Shown in pieces: positions 1 to 9,477 of a stretch of DNA of 64,000 nt (its first letter is position 1; each line of letters starts with the position of its first letter). The notes below the pieces were generated by a model. It had not been told where the DNA came from. It ran no database searches and worked only from the letters and a program-made list of their open reading frames with translations. The position numbers and the translations under genes were made by a program. Location of the stretch: positions 5,471 through 69,470 of the forward strand of contig JBGSHM010000021.1 in the NCBI GenBank assembly GCA_041752235.1, written 5' to 3'. The stretch comes from SpSt-398 sp041752235. GTDB lineage: Bacteria; Bacteroidota; Bacteroidia; Chitinophagales; Chitinophagaceae.

Positions 1-2693
1 GGAACCCCGAGACCGTAGACCCTGAATTCCGTAAATTCTTTGAGGGATTTGATTTTGCTGTCAGTTCAGCCAAGACCGCGATGAACGGGAAATCCCCGAC
101 ATCCACCTCTGAAACCCCGTCATCCACCCCCTCCTCCCTTGACTGGGCCAAGGAATTGGGAGCATACCGGCTGATTCTGGGTTATCGCAACAAGGCCCAC
201 CTGATCGCGGATACCAATCCCATTCGGAAGCGGAAAGACCGGGGCGCCAATCTTAACCTCGATTTCTTTGGGTTGAATGAGGCCGATATGGAACGGACTT
301 TTCAAGCGGGTAACCTGATCGGACTGGGACCTGCCACGCTCCGTCAGATATTGAATCATTTGCAACAATGCTATGCCGGAAAGGTCGGCATTGAGTTCAA
401 GTATATCAGCAACCAGGTAAAAGTAGACTGGCTCACGCGCGAAATGGAAAAAGAATTTGTGCGTCCGCTCCCGCTGGAAAAAAGAAGAAGGATCCTTCAA
501 AAAATAAATGAAGGCGTCATCTTTGAAAAATTCCTTCACACCAAATATGTAGGTCAAAAACGTTTCTCCCTTGAAGGTGGGGAAAGCACAATTGCCGCCC
601 TCGATGCCATTATCCATACCGGTGCTCAATATGATGTGCAGGAAGTGGTGATCGGGATGGCCCACCGTGGCCGGTTGAATGTGTTGGCGAATATCATGGG
701 CAAGACCTATGAACAGATCTTCAGCGAATTTGAAGGCACGGCCAAAATGGACCAGACCATGGGCAGTGGCGATGTAAAATACCATATGGGTTATGGAAGT
801 GAGATCACTACGGAAGACAATCGCCGGGTCTATCTCAAACTCATGCCCAACCCTTCGCACCTCGAAGCGGTGGACCCCGTGGTTGTGGGCTTTGCCCGCG
901 CCAAGGCCGATGTGATGTACGAAGAGCAATTTGACAAGATCCTTCCGATCCTGATTCACGGAGATGCGTCTGTAGCCGGTCAGGGAATTGTTTATGAAGT
1001 ATTACAAATGAGCAATCTCCAGGGCTACCATACCGGAGGTACGATCCATTTTGTGATCAATAACCAGATCGGATTTACTACCGATTTTGATGATGCCCGA
1101 AGTTCAGATTATTGCACCTCGCTGGCAGCCATGATCCAGGCCCCGGTCATGCACGTGAACGGCGATGACCCCGAGGCCGTGGTAAAATGTGTGGAGATCG
1201 CTACGCGCTATCGCCAGGAATTTAACAGTGATGTATTCATTGATATGGTTTGCTATCGCAAACACGGACACAATGAAGGCGATGATCCTAAATTTACCCA
1301 GCCACATTTGTATGCGCTGATCGATAAACACCCCAATCCCCGTGAAGTGTACACCCAATACCTGATGGAGAATGGGGAACCCGATGCGCAAGACCTCGCA
1401 AAGAACATGGAGGCTAAATTCTGGCAGGACCTGCAAGCGCGGTTGGATGGTGTAAAACAAAACCCCCTCCCCTATCATTACCAACAACCCGAACAATGGT
1501 GGAGGAGCTTGCGTCGCGCGAACCAGGATGACTTTGACCAGTCACCCATCACGGCAATCACTGCTGAGCAGTTCCAAAATATCTTTGATGCCATCATGAA
1601 ATGGCCCGAGGGATTCAAACCCCTGCGCAAAGTGGAAAAGATCCTGCAGGATAAGATCAAACTCTATCTCACTGAAAAGAAAATAGACTGGGCCACGGGT
1701 GAACTCATGGCCTATGCCAGCATTTTATTGGATGGTAATGATGTCCGCATGAGCGGACAGGATGTGCGTAGAGGGACATTCTCCCATCGCCATGCCATTT
1801 TACGGGATGAAAATACGGACGAAGCTTATTTCCGGTTGAGCCGCATACCCGGTGCAACCGGCAAATTCAGGATATACAATTCCCTGCTGAGTGAATACGG
1901 GGTATTGGGATTTGAATATGGATACGCCATGGCCAATCCGCATGCACTCGTATTGTGGGAAGCCCAATTTGGCGATTTTAGTAATGGCGCCCAAACCATG
2001 ATCGACCAGTTCATTGGTGCCGGCGAGCAAAAATGGAACCGGATGAATGGGGTTACTATGTTGCTGCCCCATGGATATGAAGGCCAGGGCCCCGAACACT
2101 CCAGTGCGCGGATGGAACGCTTTCTGCAAATGTGTGCTGAATTGAATATGGTGATCACCAATATCACCACGGCCGCTAACCTGTTCCATGCCCTGCGTCG
2201 TCAACTCGCATGGCCCTTCCGTAAACCACTGGTGAATTTTTCGCCCAAGGCGAATCTTCGCCATCCGGGTGCTTATTCTCCTGAATCCGCATTCATGTCA
2301 GGAGGTTTTCAGGAAGTGATCGATGATGCATTTATCACCGAACCTCAACAAGTGATCAAAGTGTTGTTCTGTACCGGAAAGATCTATTTTGATCTGGCCG
2401 AAAGACAGCAAAAAGAAAATATCAGGAATACCGCCCTGATCCGTCTGGAGCAATTGTACCCCTTACCGGAGAAACAGTTGGAAGCCTTGTACAAGAAATA
2501 CAGCCGGGCTACCTGGTTCTGGGTACAGGAAGAACCACTGAATATGGGCGCGGCCAGTTTCCTGCAAATGAACCTGAAGAGCATTAACTACGGTGTCATC
2601 AGCCGTCAACCCAGTGCCGCAACGGCCACCGGCTTTGCCAAAGTACATGCCCAGGAACAGAGCGAGATCATCGACACTGCATTTTCAATTTAA
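1..2693 (+). CDS. sucA: 2-oxoglutarate dehydrogenase E1 component, 5' end outside window
   Basis: Thiamine-diphosphate E1 subunit of the 2-oxoglutarate dehydrogenase complex (TCA cycle, cytoplasm); decarboxylates 2-oxoglutarate and passes the succinyl group to E2. The frame is open from base 3, and the residues before the first ATG at 81 (PETVDPEFRKFFEGFDFA) are typical E1 N-terminal sequence, so the gene begins left of the window and ATG 81 is internal. About 896 residues are present; the family is usually 900-950. Visible motifs are MAHRGRLNVL (near 660), the thiamine-diphosphate region GDASVAGQG with NNQIGF (960-1075), HNEGDDP (near 1270), and the transketolase-like C-terminal half with EGQGPEHSSAR (near 2080). 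sucB follows after 21 bases, so the two are probably one operon. Identity is certain; only the start is missing. Confidence 0.96.
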   Translation, partial: NPETVDPEFRKFFEGFDFAVSSAKTAMNGKSPTSTSETPSSTPSSLDWAKELGAYRLILGYRNKAHLIADTNPIRKRKDRGANLNLDFFGLNEADMERTFQAGNLIGLGPATLRQILNHLQQCYAGKVGIEFKYISNQVKVDWLTREMEKEFVRPLPLEKRRRILQKINEGVIFEKFLHTKYVGQKRFSLEGGESTIAALDAIIHTGAQYDVQEVVIGMAHRGRLNVLANIMGKTYEQIFSEFEGTAKMDQTMGSGDVKYHMGYGSEITTEDNRRVYLKLMPNPSHLEAVDPVVVGFARAKADVMYEEQFDKILPILIHGDASVAGQGIVYEVLQMSNLQGYHTGGTIHFVINNQIGFTTDFDDARSSDYCTSLAAMIQAPVMHVNGDDPEAVVKCVEIATRYRQEFNSDVFIDMVCYRKHGHNEGDDPKFTQPHLYALIDKHPNPREVYTQYLMENGEPDAQDLAKNMEAKFWQDLQARLDGVKQNPLPYHYQQPEQWWRSLRRANQDDFDQSPITAITAEQFQNIFDAIMKWPEGFKPLRKVEKILQDKIKLYLTEKKIDWATGELMAYASILLDGNDVRMSGQDVRRGTFSHRHAILRDENTDEAYFRLSRIPGATGKFRIYNSLLSEYGVLGFEYGYAMANPHALVLWEAQFGDFSNGAQTMIDQFIGAGEQKWNRMNGVTMLLPHGYEGQGPEHSSARMERFLQMCAELNMVITNITTAANLFHALRRQLAWPFRKPLVNFSPKANLRHPGAYSPESAFMSGGFQEVIDDAFITEPQQVIKVLFCTGKIYFDLAERQQKENIRNTALIRLEQLYPLPEKQLEALYKKYSRATWFWVQEEPLNMGAASFLQMNLKSINYGVISRQPSAATATGFAKVHAQEQSEIIDTAFSI

Positions 2694-2714
2694 ATACAGC
2701 GCAACAGCGAATAT

Positions 2715-3944
2715 ATGATCAACATTAAAGTACCAACGGTTGGCGAGTCCATCAGCGAAGTAACCCTGTTGAAATGGGTAAAAAAAGAAGGGGATTATGT
2801 AGAAAGGGATGAAGTGATCGCCGAACTGGAAAGTGAGAAAGCCACTTTTGAAGTCAATGCCGAACAGGCGGGTATACTGAAATGGGCCGCCAATGAAGGC
2901 GATACCCTCAAGGTCGGGGATGCCCTGGGTTCTATTGATGAAACCGCTGCCAAACCGGCCAAAACTGAAACAGCCGCTCCGGCCGCTGCGGCTACACCGG
3001 TGACTGCATCCACCACCACCCAAACAACCACCACAGCCGCAGCTTCATCGGGGAATGGGTCACTTAAAGCCTCTCCTGTTGCCGCTGCTATCATCGCAGA
3101 TAAGAAGATCGATCCAAAGACCGTGACCCCGAGTGGATCGGCCGGTAAAATATTGAAGGATGATGTATTGGCGGCTCTGAGCCATCCGGGTACCAAGGCA
3201 GGTGCTGAACTTTTTACCCGCAACCAGAAGAAAGAAAAGATGAGCAACCTGCGCAAGACCATTTCGCGCCGGTTGGTAGAAGCCAAGAATACAACGGCCA
3301 TGCTCACCACCTTTAATGAGGTGAACATGCAACCGGTGATGGATATTCGGGCGCAATACAAAGACAAATTCAAGGAGATACACGGGGTAAACCTGGGCTT
3401 TATGAGCTTCTTTGCCAAGGCCTGTGCCTTTGCCTTGCAGGAATGGCCCACAGTGAACGCCTATATTGACAGAGACGAACTCATTTATCATGATTATTGT
3501 GATATCTCCATCGCTGTGTCCACCCCACGGGGGTTAACGGTGCCGGTTATGCGCAATGTGGAAAGCCTGAGCATGGCCGATGTGGAAAGAAAAGTGGTGG
3601 AACTCGCGGGCAAGGCACGTGACAATAAACTCACGATGGAGGAATTACAAGGCGGGACCTTTACCATCACCAATGGTGGCGTATTCGGTTCCATGCTGAG
3701 TACTCCGATCATCAATATTCCTCAAAGCGCCATCCTGGGAATGCACAAGATCGAAGAGCGGCCCATTGCCCTGAATGGACAAGTAGTAATCCGTCCCATG
3801 ATGTACCTCGCGTTGAGCTATGACCACCGGATCATTGATGGCCGGGAATCGGTCAGCTTCCTGGTGCGTGTAAAGGAATTACTCGAAAATCCGCAGCAAC
3901 TGCTGTTTGGAAAAGACCCGGTGAAGGCTTTACTGGAACTTTGA
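2715..3944 (+). CDS. sucB: 2-oxoglutarate dehydrogenase E2, dihydrolipoamide succinyltransferase
   Basis: E2 core of the 2-oxoglutarate dehydrogenase complex, transferring succinyl groups from lipoamide to CoA. 409 aa. Domains in order: one lipoyl domain (residues 1-75) with the lipoylated lysine in ESEKATFEV (Lys42); an Ala/Thr/Pro-rich hinge (about 78-115); a peripheral subunit-binding domain (about 118-155); and the CAT-like catalytic domain with the active-site motif DHRIIDG (His371, Asp375). It lies 21 bases after sucA on the same strand. E3 is not in the window. The single lipoyl domain and the start of the protein (MINIKVPTVGESISEVTL) fit SucB better than pyruvate dehydrogenase E2. Confidence 0.96.
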   Translation: MINIKVPTVGESISEVTLLKWVKKEGDYVERDEVIAELESEKATFEVNAEQAGILKWAANEGDTLKVGDALGSIDETAAKPAKTETAAPAAAATPVTASTTTQTTTTAAASSGNGSLKASPVAAAIIADKKIDPKTVTPSGSAGKILKDDVLAALSHPGTKAGAELFTRNQKKEKMSNLRKTISRRLVEAKNTTAMLTTFNEVNMQPVMDIRAQYKDKFKEIHGVNLGFMSFFAKACAFALQEWPTVNAYIDRDELIYHDYCDISIAVSTPRGLTVPVMRNVESLSMADVERKVVELAGKARDNKLTMEELQGGTFTITNGGVFGSMLSTPIINIPQSAILGMHKIEERPIALNGQVVIRPMMYLALSYDHRIIDGRESVSFLVRVKELLENPQQLLFGKDPVKALLEL

Positions 3945-4088
3945 CGTCTCTTCCATACTCGAAAAAGGTTTAGGCAAATACAATCTGTTTCGGTTTCTCG
4001 CGGTGCCCGCCAAGAAGCGCAGCGAGAGTAAATCAATTTTATCAGCCGCCACCATTCACATATCAATACAGCCTGCCAACTGCTGGAA

Positions 4089-5318
4089 ATGTATAAGGGC
4101 GAAATGCCCTTTTCCCATTTTCTGAAAGCCAGGTTTAAAACAGAAAAGAAATTTGGTTCCCGGGACCGTAAGATCATATCGGACCTCTGCTATTCCGCTT
4201 TTCGTCTCGGCAAAGCCGGACTATCCCTGTCCACCGAAGAACGAATTTTGACCGGCTATTTTTTAACCCATCAGGAACCTTCTGAACTTTTGGCTTCCCT
4301 GCGACCGGAATGGAATGAACAGATACATCTGACACAAGCAGAAAAAATCGATCGGCTTACCCCACCACTTGATCCATCCGGAATTTTCCCCTGGCAAGAT
4401 CAACTCAGCCACGGAGTTGAAGGGCCCTCCTACTCACTTTCCTTTTTAACCCAACCCGATCTCTTTCTTCGTATCCGTCCGGGTCATGAAAAAGCAGTGA
4501 TGGAAAAACTAAACACCGCCCAATTACCCTATACCCTTATCGGGTCTCACACGATACAGGTAGAGAATGGGGTTAAAATTGAGGAGGTGGTGCAGGTGAA
4601 TGGGGAGGTGGTGGTGCAGGATCTGAGCTCGCAACATTGTCTTGACCAGGATTGGGGGGATTGGGGGATTTCCAGGATTGATTTAATGAATTCAACACAA
4701 GAAAATAAAATTGAGGATTTGGGTACCTCTTGGATTGATTTAAAGAATTCAATCCCAAAAATCAATCCTGAAAATCTAATAATCCCCAAAATCCTGGTCT
4801 GGGATGTATGTGCTGCTTCAGGAGGAAAATCCATATTATTATGGGATTTGATCGGCCCACTCGACCTTACAGTCAGCGACTCCCGCGCCTCAATACTCGC
4901 CAATCTCTCCACACGTTTTTCAGAAGCGGGTATTCAGGGATACAAGAAATTCGTGGCCGATCTTACACGGCCTGTTTTCTTTGAAGGAGATAAAAAATTC
5001 GATCTCATCATTGCGGATGTGCCCTGCACGGGTAGTGGTACATGGGGACGTACCCCGGAGCAATTGGTATTTTTTGAGCAGGAAAAGATCGGGGAATATG
5101 TACAGCTTCAGCGAAAGATACTAGCGAACAGCCTTCCGCATTTAAAACCCGGAGGACGGTTGGTGTTTATTACCTGCTCGGTATTTAAGGAAGAGAATGA
5201 GGAAAACGTAAAGTGGTTGGAAGAGAATTTTTCATTGACCTGTATGGGGAGTGGAAGTATTGAAGGCTATACAAAGAGGGGAGATACCCTATTTTCGGCT
5301 TTCTTTCGATTGGATTAA
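4089..5318 (+). CDS. RsmB/NOP-family RNA (cytosine-5) methyltransferase
   Basis: SAM-dependent m5C methyltransferase of the RsmB/NOP2 family, likely acting on rRNA. 409 aa from the first ATG. Methyltransferase motifs: VWDVCAASGGKS (SAM binding), DVPCTGSGTWG (motif IV with a catalytic-type Cys) and ITCSVFKEENE (motif VI, TCS). Two oddities. First, the reading frame is open upstream to a TAA at 4029-4031, and the upstream residues (SRHHSHINTACQLLE) look like the conserved N terminus of these proteins, yet there is no ATG there; a near-cognate start such as ATC 4032 or 4041 is possible. Second, about 40 extra residues between EVVVQD and VWDVCAASGG are encoded by a palindromic repeat (4645-4798). 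RsmB versus another NOP-family member cannot be settled from sequence alone. Confidence 0.85.
   Translation: MYKGEMPFSHFLKARFKTEKKFGSRDRKIISDLCYSAFRLGKAGLSLSTEERILTGYFLTHQEPSELLASLRPEWNEQIHLTQAEKIDRLTPPLDPSGIFPWQDQLSHGVEGPSYSLSFLTQPDLFLRIRPGHEKAVMEKLNTAQLPYTLIGSHTIQVENGVKIEEVVQVNGEVVVQDLSSQHCLDQDWGDWGISRIDLMNSTQENKIEDLGTSWIDLKNSIPKINPENLIIPKILVWDVCAASGGKSILLWDLIGPLDLTVSDSRASILANLSTRFSEAGIQGYKKFVADLTRPVFFEGDKKFDLIIADVPCTGSGTWGRTPEQLVFFEQEKIGEYVQLQRKILANSLPHLKPGGRLVFITCSVFKEENEENVKWLEENFSLTCMGSGSIEGYTKRGDTLFSAFFRLD
4645..4798. repeat. palindromic element inserted in frame in the methyltransferase gene
   Basis: A large imperfect inverted repeat. The left arm (about 4646-4683) starts CCAGGATTGGGGGATT and ends CCAGGATTGATT; the right arm (about 4760-4797) reads AATCAATCCTG and later CCCCAAAATCCTGG, its reverse complement with few mismatches. 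The inner part holds two direct copies of GGATTGATTTAA followed by GAATTCAA (near 4676 and 4733). It adds residues such as NSTQENKIEDLG between the substrate half and the SAM-binding motif of the protein without breaking the frame. The region 9452-9480 (GGATTTTGGGATTATGGGAT) has similar wording, so a dispersed repeat family is plausible. Confidence 0.7.
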
Positions 5319-5324
5319 CCATTT

Positions 5325-5402
5325 AACCGCCAGGGCACAAAGACACAATGAACGCCAGGAAATCCTCGCGCCCCCTTGCGTTCACGGCGCCCTGGCGGTA
5401 AA
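5325..5402. repeat. GC-rich intergenic palindrome between convergent genes
   Basis: Inverted repeat with left arm AACCGCCAGGGC (5325-5336) and right arm GCGCCCTGGCGGT (5387-5399). It lies between the ends of the RsmB-like gene (+) and the S8 protease gene (-) and may act as a bidirectional transcription barrier. Copies with the same CCGCCAGGGCGC or CGCCCTGGCGGTAAA wording occur at 9540-9640 and 12272-12360, with a partial one at the right window edge. Confidence 0.7.
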
Positions 5403-5410
5403 ATCTTGTA

Positions 5411-7369
5411 TTATTTCCTAACCACCTTCACACTCCGCTTATTCACCCCATCATCAAAACGCAATATATACGTGCCCGCCGCAATAGTCTTGATCACCGG
5501 GAAGTCCACCGTGAACACTCCATCCTTCTGGATCGACAGATTTTTAATGGCCGCTACCAACTGACCCCGGCTATCATACAACATCAACTGTGCCTGCCCT
5601 GTTAGCTGTGCTTTGAACGTAACAAACAGGTCACGGTCAAAAGGATTGGGGAATACCCGCAACCAGTCATTTTCAAACAAGGTAGATTCCTTGGTTAAGG
5701 TGATGCTGGTGTCTTTGGTGGCGCTTTTGTAGTTGACAAAATACACACCTCCGGGTAACCCACCCAGGTTGGTGAAACTATGCTGACGTACATCGAGTGA
5801 ATCGGTGGTCAGTATGACACTATCCAATTTAGCTCCCGATCCATTGCGCAAATAAAGTCTTACCTCACCCGATATTTCGGAGATAAATTCCGCGTCTATC
5901 TGGTCGGTAAAAGGATCGGGTTGGGCGCGAAACCAACCATTCGGCCCAAACTGAAGCCGGCTCTTATCGGCTTTCAGGATATAATAGGCCGTCCGCATAT
6001 TCGGTATGCCATAGCCAAAGCGGTCATCTGGAGCTGTATATTTATGCGAGCTCTTTTGCAGCGCGTCGATCACTTTCATGTTATTGAACTCGGGGAATGC
6101 CTGCCAAAGGCAACTCACTAATCCGGCCATATTGGGATTGGCAAAGGAAGTTCCATTCCCACCCACCGGGTTGCCGGCCCCATTGGCAATGATGGTTCCT
6201 TGTCCGACTGATGAAACATTGGGTTTGATCTTCCCCGCCGAATTAGGTCCCCAACTGGAGAACCCGGCAATATTTCCAGCACTATTCACTGCTCCAACAG
6301 CCACCACACTATCGCCATCTGCCGGACAGGATACAAACTTGATCTGCGATGATTGCGCTCCATAATTCCCCGCACTATTCATCACGATCATTCCTTTTTT
6401 GGCAGCGAGGTTGGCAGCACGGGTGATCAGGGTAGTCTTTCCATCTCTTTCTGCATAAAGATGATCGAAAGAAGGGTCATCAAAATCCTGATAACCCAGC
6501 GAAGAAGAGATCAGGTCGGAGCCTACACTGTCAGCATATTCAGCACCACATACCCAGAAATGTTCTTCAATGGGATATTCACTCGATACATCTTCGGTAA
6601 CAAATAACCAGAATTTGGATTGAGGGGAAGTTCCGACCATGGTACCCGGCCGGTTAGCCGCAATGGTCGACAAACAGTTCATGCCATGCCCACTGAAGCC
6701 ATCGGTGTTGGTGGCATTGTGTACAAAATCCCATTCGCCCAATACCTGTCCATTGAGACGGATGCTGTCAAATGCCGGATTGGTTTTATAGGTAGAGAAG
6801 CCGCCATCGAGTACGGCGATCACCATACCCTGACCCTGAAAACCCCTGTCATGAAGAAATTCACCATTATGGATATGCACCTGGTTAAAGGTTTGGCCAT
6901 AATTGACATCTGTTCCGTTTTCGCGGGCGGTAAAAGGAAAAGCAGGACCGTTATCCGTTTCCTGGTCAAATTTATTGCGTGTTGGAGGCAGGTCGGGTCG
7001 AAGCCTGGGTGCTACGGCATTCACCGTTTTCACAAAAGGAAAACTCTGGATCTTCGCCAATGCCGCCGGATCATCGGTGCGAATGGCCACCTGGTTCATC
7101 CATTTGGAAACATTCAGTACCTGTACATTGGGTACGGAACGAATGCTATCGAGATAACGGGGTGTAACAGGCAGATCGGTACTATCGATCGATATACCAT
7201 AGCGCGTGCGGCGATCAATGGCACGTGTGGATAGATAAGCGGAAGGGTTGTTGAAGGTGTAAGGCGTACCAGCCTTATCGGTAAAGGCCACTACATGACG
7301 ATCGTACTGGGCCTGGACCAGCCCGGAAACAAGGAACAATTGCAGCAAACCAAGTATTCTCTTCATCAT
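5411..7369 (-). CDS. secreted S8 (subtilisin-like) serine protease with T9SS sorting domain
   Basis: Extracellular serine protease. 652 aa from the chosen ATG; an ATG seven codons upstream is possible, but this start places a clean signal peptide (MMKRILGLLQLFLVSG, cleavage near VQAQ) at the N terminus. The subtilase catalytic triad is visible: Asp in IAVLDGGF, His in SGHGMNCLS and Ser in NGTSFANPNMAG, with the oxyanion region NSAGNYGAQ. The C terminus (about 80 residues from FENDWLRVFPNPF to the end) is a Por secretion-type (type IX) sorting domain ending in SVKVVRK, so the protein is probably exported through the outer membrane. The substrate is unknown. A lipoprotein gene lies directly upstream on the same strand. 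Confidence 0.92.
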   Translation of the reverse strand: MMKRILGLLQLFLVSGLVQAQYDRHVVAFTDKAGTPYTFNNPSAYLSTRAIDRRTRYGISIDSTDLPVTPRYLDSIRSVPNVQVLNVSKWMNQVAIRTDDPAALAKIQSFPFVKTVNAVAPRLRPDLPPTRNKFDQETDNGPAFPFTARENGTDVNYGQTFNQVHIHNGEFLHDRGFQGQGMVIAVLDGGFSTYKTNPAFDSIRLNGQVLGEWDFVHNATNTDGFSGHGMNCLSTIAANRPGTMVGTSPQSKFWLFVTEDVSSEYPIEEHFWVCGAEYADSVGSDLISSSLGYQDFDDPSFDHLYAERDGKTTLITRAANLAAKKGMIVMNSAGNYGAQSSQIKFVSCPADGDSVVAVGAVNSAGNIAGFSSWGPNSAGKIKPNVSSVGQGTIIANGAGNPVGGNGTSFANPNMAGLVSCLWQAFPEFNNMKVIDALQKSSHKYTAPDDRFGYGIPNMRTAYYILKADKSRLQFGPNGWFRAQPDPFTDQIDAEFISEISGEVRLYLRNGSGAKLDSVILTTDSLDVRQHSFTNLGGLPGGVYFVNYKSATKDTSITLTKESTLFENDWLRVFPNPFDRDLFVTFKAQLTGQAQLMLYDSRGQLVAAIKNLSIQKDGVFTVDFPVIKTIAAGTYILRFDDGVNKRSVKVVRK

Positions 7370-7399
7370 CAAGTTCGTGTTGTTCCCCAAATTTAGGGA

Positions 7400-8158
7400 T
7401 CAATTATGACTGATCATCCACATCTTGATACCAAACCCACAGTACACACCGGTAGGTAGTGAACCGGGTGGTTGATATTCCCAGAGGATATGTTCGCGAA
7501 AAACAAGACCGAGGCCTTTTGCATATTTATCGATCCCATAGATACGCGCCGAATAGATCGGTGAATCATCGGTGATATCTTCCTGTTGAACGGTCCATAC
7601 ATCGGTATAGGTCTCCCCTTCAACGGTCTCCGAATCGGCCCTTTCGCCATCATAGAAATAATCCGACTCCTCCCAGAGATTATCAAAACTGTTGAAATGA
7701 CAAAAAGGTTCATAGGAATCATCCGGAAAATAACTATTGCCCTTCCAGGTATAATTGGCTTTCAATGGAAGGTGCATTTTGATATAGCGAAGATTATTCT
7801 CATTGACCTCCACCTGTTGATCTGTAACCGTTACGAGGTAAGAGCCATTGGGGACCCAGGGGTTGTTACCCGCTGAATCACGGAGATAGGTGACAACGCG
7901 GTATGAAGGACGTCCCAACCCATCCGTGGTCGCTCCATCCACCTCATGCTTTGCCTGGTATTTATGTACTTCGACTGTAGTATTCAGGTTGGTGAAGACC
8001 GTGGAGTCCAATCGATAAATGATGTATTTGCCCACTTCAAGGGGCATGTAATCCGAAAGTGGTTCGGTGATGAAATCCTCGGTCTTTTTTTCACAGGAGA
8101 TAAGGCCTGCAAGAAAAAGAAGGATCAGGACAGGTCGTTTGATGGATTGGTATTTCAT
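7400..8158 (-). CDS. hypothetical lipoprotein
   Basis: 252 aa with an N-terminal lipoprotein signal (hydrophobic stretch then LISC, lipidated Cys near residue 22), so it is predicted to be membrane-anchored. No domain is recognised. The mature part is rich in Tyr, Asp and aromatic residues and looks like a soluble beta-rich protein. It lies 30 bases upstream of the S8 protease on the same strand, so the two may be co-transcribed; no functional link is visible. Confidence 0.82.
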   Translation of the reverse strand: MKYQSIKRPVLILLFLAGLISCEKKTEDFITEPLSDYMPLEVGKYIIYRLDSTVFTNLNTTVEVHKYQAKHEVDGATTDGLGRPSYRVVTYLRDSAGNNPWVPNGSYLVTVTDQQVEVNENNLRYIKMHLPLKANYTWKGNSYFPDDSYEPFCHFNSFDNLWEESDYFYDGERADSETVEGETYTDVWTVQQEDITDDSPIYSARIYGIDKYAKGLGLVFREHILWEYQPPGSLPTGVYCGFGIKMWMISHN

Positions 8159-8230
8159 TGAAAAGGATCGGCTTTTGTTTCTTTTTGGTTTCCTACAGCG
8201 GCCATGGAGATAATCGCAACAAAAAAGAAA

Positions 8231-8262
8231 AAACTCCGTGCCTCTGTGTCTCTGTGGTTTAT
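8231..8262. repeat. short dispersed-type repeat fragment
   Basis: The stretch CTCCGTGCCTCTGTGTCTCTG, followed by TGGTTTA, in the 157-base gap between the lipoprotein gene and the end of mnmA. It resembles the CTCTGCGT/GCGCAAAGG-type wording of the palindromes at 9481-9640 and is probably a half-copy of such an element. Nothing else is seen in this gap. Confidence 0.4.
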
Positions 8263-8315
8263 TCCTCCCACATTTCGTACAAAAACGTCCAAAAATCGCC
8301 TTTATTGCATTGATT

Positions 8316-9419
8316 CTAAATCAGTTCCCCTCTTTGTATGATACCCCCGCCAATCACATCATCTCCCTCATAAAACACCGCGCTCTGTCCGGGTGCCACC
8401 CCTTTGGCCGGGCCTGCAAATTCCACTTTTACGCCTTGATTATCAGGGTATAAATGGGAAAGCGTGCCGGCATCCCGGTAGCGGATCTTTGTCACCGCCT
8501 CAAAACCCGGCGTGATCGTATCGTATTTGATCATATTGATCCGGGCCACCTGCATGGTCGTTTTATCCAGGTCTTCCTCATCCCCCAACACCACTGAATT
8601 CGTATCCGGGTCGATCCCGGTGACGAATACCGGTTTCCCAAACGTAATTCCCAACCCCTTCCGTTGCCCAATGGTGTAAAAGGGATAGCCCTGGTGCTGG
8701 CCCAAAATCCGGCCTTCCTTATCTACAAAATTGCCACCGGCTACTCTTGCCTCTAACGCAGGATCTTTTCTTTTCAGGAAACCCCGGTAATCGTTATCCG
8801 GCACAAAGCAGATCTCATAGCTCTCCAGCTTTTTGGCCAGTTCCGGGTAACCATAATCAAAGGCCATCTGCCTGATCTCCGTTTTTTTATAGGGGCCCAG
8901 GGGCAATAAGGTGCGGCTCAGCAGATCCTGCTGCAAACCCCACAATACATAACTCTGGTCCTTGGTGGAATCCACGGCCTTGCTGACCACAAATCGCCCA
9001 TTATCATGCTGACGGATCTTGGCATAATGCCCTGTGGCGATATACTCACAGTCAAGCGCATCCGCTCTTTTCAATAATGCCCTCCACTTGATATGCGTAT
9101 TGCATAAAACGCAGGGATTGGGTGTGCGGCCGGCCAGGTATTCCTCTACAAAATTCTCGATCACGAAATCACCAAACTCATCGCGTATATCCAGGATAAA
9201 ATGCGGGAACCCGTGCTGGACCGCTGCCATACGGGCATCATTAAAACTGTCGAGGTTACAACAACCTGTTTCCTTTTTGCCACCTCCACTGGCGGCATAG
9301 TCCCAGGTCTTCATGGTAATACCCACCACCTCATATCCCTGGTCGTGCAGCATCAGGGCGGTGACGGTACTGTCGATACCGCCGCTCATGGCTACCAGGA
9401 CTTTTCCTTTTCTACTCAT
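8316..9419 (-). CDS. mnmA: tRNA-uridine 2-sulfurtransferase
   Basis: Catalyses s2U34 formation in the wobble position of tRNA-Lys, Glu and Gln, using ATP and a relayed persulfide. 367 aa, the usual length. It starts MSRKGKVLVAMSGGIDSTV with the PP-loop SGGIDS. The two catalytic cysteines are visible in TPNPCVLCN and SYEICFVPD, and YATGHYAKI-like (IATGHYAKI) and GQRKGLGI motifs follow. It stands alone on the minus strand; the upstream gap (9420-9695) consists mostly of repeats. Confidence 0.97.
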   Translation of the reverse strand: MSRKGKVLVAMSGGIDSTVTALMLHDQGYEVVGITMKTWDYAASGGGKKETGCCNLDSFNDARMAAVQHGFPHFILDIRDEFGDFVIENFVEEYLAGRTPNPCVLCNTHIKWRALLKRADALDCEYIATGHYAKIRQHDNGRFVVSKAVDSTKDQSYVLWGLQQDLLSRTLLPLGPYKKTEIRQMAFDYGYPELAKKLESYEICFVPDNDYRGFLKRKDPALEARVAGGNFVDKEGRILGQHQGYPFYTIGQRKGLGITFGKPVFVTGIDPDTNSVVLGDEEDLDKTTMQVARINMIKYDTITPGFEAVTKIRYRDAGTLSHLYPDNQGVKVEFAGPAKGVAPGQSAVFYEGDDVIGGGIIQRGELI

Positions 9420-9477
9420 AGTTATTCAATTCGAAGCGGCAAAGATAGACCAGGATTTTGGGATTATGGGATTTGGG

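Noticed and set aside
120..959. 279-codon frame on the minus strand inside sucA
   Set aside because: Antisense to highly conserved E1 sequence; explained by codon bias of the real gene.
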